Source of the DNA: Candidatus Krumholzibacteriota bacterium
GTDB taxonomy: Bacteria > Krumholzibacteriota > Krumholzibacteriia > Krumholzibacteriales > Krumholzibacteriaceae
Length of the DNA stretch: 7,880 nucleotides
Direction of reading: 5' to 3'
NCBI GenBank assembly: GCA_030672805.1
Contig: DAOVFR010000112.1
Coordinates: forward strand, 1-7,880
Shown in pieces: positions 4,337 through 7,880 of this stretch. Position 1 is the stretch's first letter. Each line of letters begins with the position of its first letter. Made by a program: the position numbers and the translations under genes. Below the pieces are notes generated by a model that saw only the letters and a program-made list of their open reading frames with translations, was not told the origin of the DNA and did not search any database.

Positions 4337-6625
4337 TTACGTACTCTCCAACCCGGATTTCGCCTCGGCAACGATATCTCCCGCCTTATCGGACTTTCCG
4401 GGGAACAGCCCGTAACCGCTCGATATTTCGAACGAACCGGTATCTAAGAGCTTGCACTCTTCGATAATGCCGTTTATGAATTCCATCAGCCTCTTCTCGA
4501 GAAACGAGATACGGCGGTAGCTTTCCATGGAGAGAACACCGAAAAGGTCCGTTTCGATCCAGGAAAAGTAATCGGTCTTTCTCACTTTTGTGCGTATTCC
4601 AAGGCTTATCTTGTTGATGAGGCTGAGACATTTCTGCTGGTTCGTGTCGAAGCATTCTCTCAATCCCTTGATCCTGAACAGGGTAAGTGTAAATCCGTGA
4701 TGGTATCTCTCGGCTCTTTCGATCTCGTTCTGTATGTGTTCGAGGAGTATTTTCTGGTTTGATTTCAGCAGGTCGTCGAACGTCAGTGGTGACTCTCCCT
4801 GATCGTCTGCATTCCGCCTCGTAAAGATCGGCTCGAGGATCTCGCCGACCTTTTTCAGCAGATCAAGCTCCCATTCACCGAAGATCGTGGAATCGAGCGA
4901 TGTGGCGGGAATCTTGTCGTATCCTATGAACACAGCCTTGTAGTTCTCTTTGCTGAACAAAGGATATGCTATTATCGAGCTGTATAGTGGGGGTTTCTCG
5001 TACATGTCGACGTCGACGGAGAGAAAGCTTAGCACTTCGGGATTCCAGTTTTCCAGGACCCGTTCGATGATATCTGCATCGTGTTCGAGACGCTGTTTCC
5101 GCTCCGCTTCATAGGCCGGAAAATTGTGGAATGCCGTTTTCTGGCCCTCCGGGCCGAAAAGATGGAAGCTTCCCGCCGCGGAACCGATCAGCGACGAGAC
5201 CATCGATGAGAGTGTCTCGATCTTCCTCGCTATGTCGTGCATGCTGATCAGGCTGGGTGTAATCGAGGACAGCTTCTCGAGGCTTTCCAACCTTCTCTGC
5301 TGCCGTATCTCGCGAAGCTGGGAGAACACAAAGAAGGAGACCTGGAACCGTAACGTGTCCTTCAGCTTGAAAAATCGTTCGATGGCGGTCCGGCCTGAAA
5401 ATTCGATGACCATTACACCGAGAGGATTCTCATGGACGAGGGGAAGGTAGATCGACGTGATGCCCTTGCTGTCACGTACGATGTCAAGTTTTGGCTCGTG
5501 ATTCGCCTCTGTCATGATGACGGTTTCACTGTTGAGAAAAGACTTGGCCAGTGTGCCCTTGATACAGTGAATACGAGGGCTCTGCTCTCCCGTCGGGAAC
5601 AACTGATCGCTGCCGCCCAGGATAAGCCAGTTACCTTCGTCCGTGGCTGTGTACACGGTCACCGTATCGGCGCCGAGCCTGTCAGCGAGAAATCTGCATA
5701 AAAGGGTGAACTTATCGTGAAAGCCTGTTTCTTTCGGGAAGAGCGTTTCGAGAAATCCGCGGATCTGAAATTCGATCTCGCGCAATTCGTGTGCGTCGAT
5801 TCTCAGGTGCTGTTCGAGTATCGGGGCGATCTTGGACGTGATCATCCTGATCGTTTCCAGGTCCTTGTTTCCGAGTTCCTTTTCATCCTTGTTCGTCGAA
5901 ACGTTCAGGACGCCGATTAGTGTGTCCTGGTAAACGATGGGGGCCGAAATTGCACTCTGGATGGTCTCACGCTCCCTCCCCTCCTTGTAGAGGGGAGACT
6001 CGAGAGTGTTCTCCAGCAGGACAGCTATATTCGTCTCGGCGACTCGCCCTGCGATCCCTTCCCCCAGATGCTGCCGTGTCTTGTTCACAACCGCGTCGCT
6101 GAGCCCCGAGGCGTATCCGATATAGAGCTCCCTCGACTGTTCCGAGTAAAGCATTATCGAACCGCTCGATGCTTCGATGACACGTACGGCGATCTCGAGA
6201 AGCCATTTCAGTAGACGATCCCTGTCGGTGATCCTGTTGATGTAGTCGAGGGCTTCCTCGAGGTGCGACGGCCAGGAGGATTCCTCGATATCGGATGGTT
6301 CTCCATGTTTCGAGGGCAGGCAGGTCACCGCTTCGGACGGGTTGATGATCTTCAATTTGTCTTTTCGTAGCAGCAAGATCTCCCGGTTGTACTTCTCCCG
6401 GTTCTCGGTGACGATTATGTAATCCGCCTTCCGGAATACATCGATGAAGGAATCGTCGGTAAATGTGGGAATGCCGATTATCTCGGCTATCTCCATGGTG
6501 ACCGCCCTGGGGTCGCGGTCATAGATCGCCATGATTACAACTCCAGGCGTGCGATGAAATTCGCTCAGAATGCCGAGCTCATCCTCTCCACCACCTAGAA
6601 TGGCGATCTTCATGGATGTTTCCAT
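4337..6625 (-). CDS. Rossmann - multi-GAF - degenerate GGDEF sensory protein
   Basis: This is a 762-residue soluble protein with no signal peptide or membrane segment. Residues 5-100 look like a Rossmann-type nucleotide-binding domain: 'IAILGGGEDELG', then an acidic 'YDRDP' after the second strand. A classic GAF domain spans about 120-275 ('GSIMLY', 'LGEGIAGRVAET', 'SAISAPIVYQDTLIGVLNV'). A second GAF follows at about 290-445 ('GITSIYLPLVHENPLGVMVIEF') and a more divergent GAF-like region at about 455-605. Residues 630-762 resemble GGDEF. The catalytic signature is replaced by 'ETDLF' (691-695) and the first metal Asp by Arg651, but 'RKTD' (682-685) stands five residues before it, the spacing of a c-di-GMP I-site. 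No cyclase activity is expected; ligand-controlled binding is inferred. Start: ATG at 6625 with GGAG 6 bases upstream. It sits 76 bases after mutS and 120 before mutL, so it is probably co-transcribed with one or both. Ligand and partner are unknown. Confidence 0.85.
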   Translation of the reverse strand: METSMKIAILGGGEDELGILSEFHRTPGVVIMAIYDRDPRAVTMEIAEIIGIPTFTDDSFIDVFRKADYIIVTENREKYNREILLLRKDKLKIINPSEAVTCLPSKHGEPSDIEESSWPSHLEEALDYINRITDRDRLLKWLLEIAVRVIEASSGSIMLYSEQSRELYIGYASGLSDAVVNKTRQHLGEGIAGRVAETNIAVLLENTLESPLYKEGRERETIQSAISAPIVYQDTLIGVLNVSTNKDEKELGNKDLETIRMITSKIAPILEQHLRIDAHELREIEFQIRGFLETLFPKETGFHDKFTLLCRFLADRLGADTVTVYTATDEGNWLILGGSDQLFPTGEQSPRIHCIKGTLAKSFLNSETVIMTEANHEPKLDIVRDSKGITSIYLPLVHENPLGVMVIEFSGRTAIERFFKLKDTLRFQVSFFVFSQLREIRQQRRLESLEKLSSITPSLISMHDIARKIETLSSMVSSLIGSAAGSFHLFGPEGQKTAFHNFPAYEAERKQRLEHDADIIERVLENWNPEVLSFLSVDVDMYEKPPLYSSIIAYPLFSKENYKAVFIGYDKIPATSLDSTIFGEWELDLLKKVGEILEPIFTRRNADDQGESPLTFDDLLKSNQKILLEHIQNEIERAERYHHGFTLTLFRIKGLRECFDTNQQKCLSLINKISLGIRTKVRKTDYFSWIETDLFGVLSMESYRRISFLEKRLMEFINGIIEECKLLDTGSFEISSGYGLFPGKSDKAGDIVAEAKSGLEST

Positions 6626-6701
6626 TTTATTCTCCGGTCGCCTGGAACCCGTACGTATCCGGGAACAAATAGAGCAAGAGTTGAGCCAGCGGCTTTCAGG
6701 A

Positions 6702-7880
6702 TTATTCTTTCCTGGCCGTTCTGTGGAGATCCGCTAGTATACGGAGTGCTTCAAGTGGGGTTATCTTGTTGATATCCAATGACTTGAGCTGTTCCCGCAG
6801 GTGGTTGGGTTCCTGGAACAGCGAGGGTTGGTCGAAATGTCCGATATCCACCGGCCCTGGTTGTGCACCGGCTCTTTCGAGGGTTTCAAGAATCTCCCCC
6901 GCACGTTTGATAACTTTCCCGGGAAGTCCGGCGAGTCGGGCCACGTGGATTCCATAGCTCCTGTCACTGGCGCCGGGCTCGATTCTGTACAGGAACAGGA
7001 CCGTGTCTCCCCATTCCTTCACTTTCACCCTCAGGTTTCGAACTCTCGGGTACTTTCCGGCGAGATGGGTCAATTCGTGGTAATGAGTGGCGAATAGCGT
7101 CTTCGGCCTGCGTCCCTTCTCCTGGAGGAGGTACTCGGAAACCGCCCACGCGATACTCAGACCGTCCAGTGTGCTCGTTCCCCTTCCAATCTCGTCGAGT
7201 ATGACGAGACTCCGTGAAGTGCAATTATGCAGGATTCGTGCTGTCTCGCTCATCTCAACGAGGAATGTGCTCTGTCCCCTGGCGAGATTGTCACTCGCCC
7301 CGACTCTCGTAAAAACGCGATCCATGAGACCGACAACCGCTCTCGATGCGGGGACGAAACTACCGGCATGAGCGAGTATCGATATGATTGCCGTCTGCCG
7401 GATATACGTCGACTTTCCTCCCATGTTCGGCCCGGTAATGATAAGGAACTGGCATTCCTCGGGGCGGATCGTAACATCGTTCGGTATGAAATCCTTTTCC
7501 GAGATCGTCTCGACGACGGGGTGCCGCCCCTCGGTGATGACGAGATCATTCGATTCGTTCACGACGGGCCGGCAGAAGTTCCGTTCTAGGGCGAGATCCG
7601 CTAGCGAGGAAAGTACGTCAAGGGCGGCGATAGCTTTTGCTATTCTTTGAAGCAGGGCGCTCTCTTCGGCGATCTTTCCGCAGATGTCCCTGAAGATCTT
7701 TTTTTCCATTTCAATACGCTTCGCATCCGCTGTCAGGATGGCATTTTCATGCTCCCTGAGCTCCTTTGTAATGTATCTCTGGGAAGAGACAAGCGTCTGC
7801 TTGCAGATATAATCGGAAGGCACCTTGCTGTCGTGGATACGCGAGACTTCGATGTAGTACCCGAAGACCTTGTTGAACCC
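6702..7880 (-). CDS. mutS: DNA mismatch repair protein MutS, C-terminal part
   Basis: MutS is the ATP-driven clamp that recognises mismatches and recruits MutL. Only the last 392 residues lie in the window; the frame is open to the right edge, where it reads 'GFNKVFGYYIEVS', a typical MutS lever/clamp-region motif. Numbering from the edge, the ATPase shows Walker A 'GPNMGGKST' (150-158), 'RVGASDNLARGQSTFLVEM' (192-210), Walker B 'LVILDE' (225-230) followed by 'IGRGTST', the 'ATHYHEL' His switch (264-270) and 'DRSYGIHVARLAGLP' (306-320), which belongs to the dimer interface. The end 'LDINKITPLEAL' is the usual MutS C-terminal helix-turn-helix tail, so the 3' end is intact. All ATPase residues are canonical. 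It is the first visible gene of the leftward mutS-GAF-mutL-miaA series. The length fits MutS1, not MutS2 (no Smr domain). Confidence 0.97.
   Translation of the reverse strand, partial: GFNKVFGYYIEVSRIHDSKVPSDYICKQTLVSSQRYITKELREHENAILTADAKRIEMEKKIFRDICGKIAEESALLQRIAKAIAALDVLSSLADLALERNFCRPVVNESNDLVITEGRHPVVETISEKDFIPNDVTIRPEECQFLIITGPNMGGKSTYIRQTAIISILAHAGSFVPASRAVVGLMDRVFTRVGASDNLARGQSTFLVEMSETARILHNCTSRSLVILDEIGRGTSTLDGLSIAWAVSEYLLQEKGRRPKTLFATHYHELTHLAGKYPRVRNLRVKVKEWGDTVLFLYRIEPGASDRSYGIHVARLAGLPGKVIKRAGEILETLERAGAQPGPVDIGHFDQPSLFQEPNHLREQLKSLDINKITPLEALRILADLHRTARKE

Noticed and set aside
1..7880. CRISPR arrays, tRNA or rRNA genes, phage genes
   Set aside because: No regularly spaced repeats, no tRNA-like cloverleaf and no phage structural or integrase motifs were seen on reading.

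Overview
The window is bacterial chromosomal DNA. It holds a mismatch-repair cluster, all on the minus strand and read right to left: mutS (3' part only), a 762-residue multi-GAF sensory protein, mutL and miaA. To the left of the cluster is a disrupted region of IS21-family insertion-sequence debris, a truncated HNH-nuclease gene and gene remnants. MutL is of the endonuclease type, with DQHA and CPHGRP motifs, and no mutH is visible. This points to methylation-independent mismatch repair, as in most bacteria outside the E. coli group. The moderate GC, a Rossmann/GAF signalling protein inside a mut operon and an HNH protein of the type common in Myxococcota and Desulfobacterota suggest an uncultured Gram-negative-type lineage (deltaproteobacterial or FCB-like). 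I cannot fix the phylum from the sequence.

Layout. 2-118 (+) encodes the C-terminal barrel region of an IS21-family transposase (IstA). It meets, head-on and in opposite orientation, the N-terminal helix-turn-helix start of an IstA at 107-172 (-). The minus-strand fragment is followed to the right by two spaced 21-bp repeats (289-309, 314-334) typical of IS21-family ends. Right at this end begins an HNH-endonuclease reading frame (353-970, +). It matches only the C-terminal half of its family, so the element appears to have removed its 5' half. 971-1487 has no intact gene. It holds minus-strand remnants (an AT-rich one at 1185-1459 with two apparent frameshifts, and a GC-rich one at 975-1184 in the same frame beyond a TGA) and a nested hairpin with a T-tract at 1384-1450.

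1488-7880 (-) is the conserved part. mutS and mutL encode the mismatch sensor and the matchmaker/endonuclease. miaA encodes tRNA(A37) dimethylallyltransferase and overlaps the mutL stop by one base, a sign of translational coupling; mutL-miaA linkage is common in bacteria. The gene between mutS and mutL encodes a cytoplasmic protein with an N-terminal Rossmann-like domain, three GAF or GAF-like domains and a degenerate GGDEF domain. That domain lost its catalytic signature but keeps an RxxD motif at I-site spacing. This is the most interesting protein here: it looks like a ligand or redox sensor and possible c-di-GMP receptor embedded in a mismatch-repair operon.
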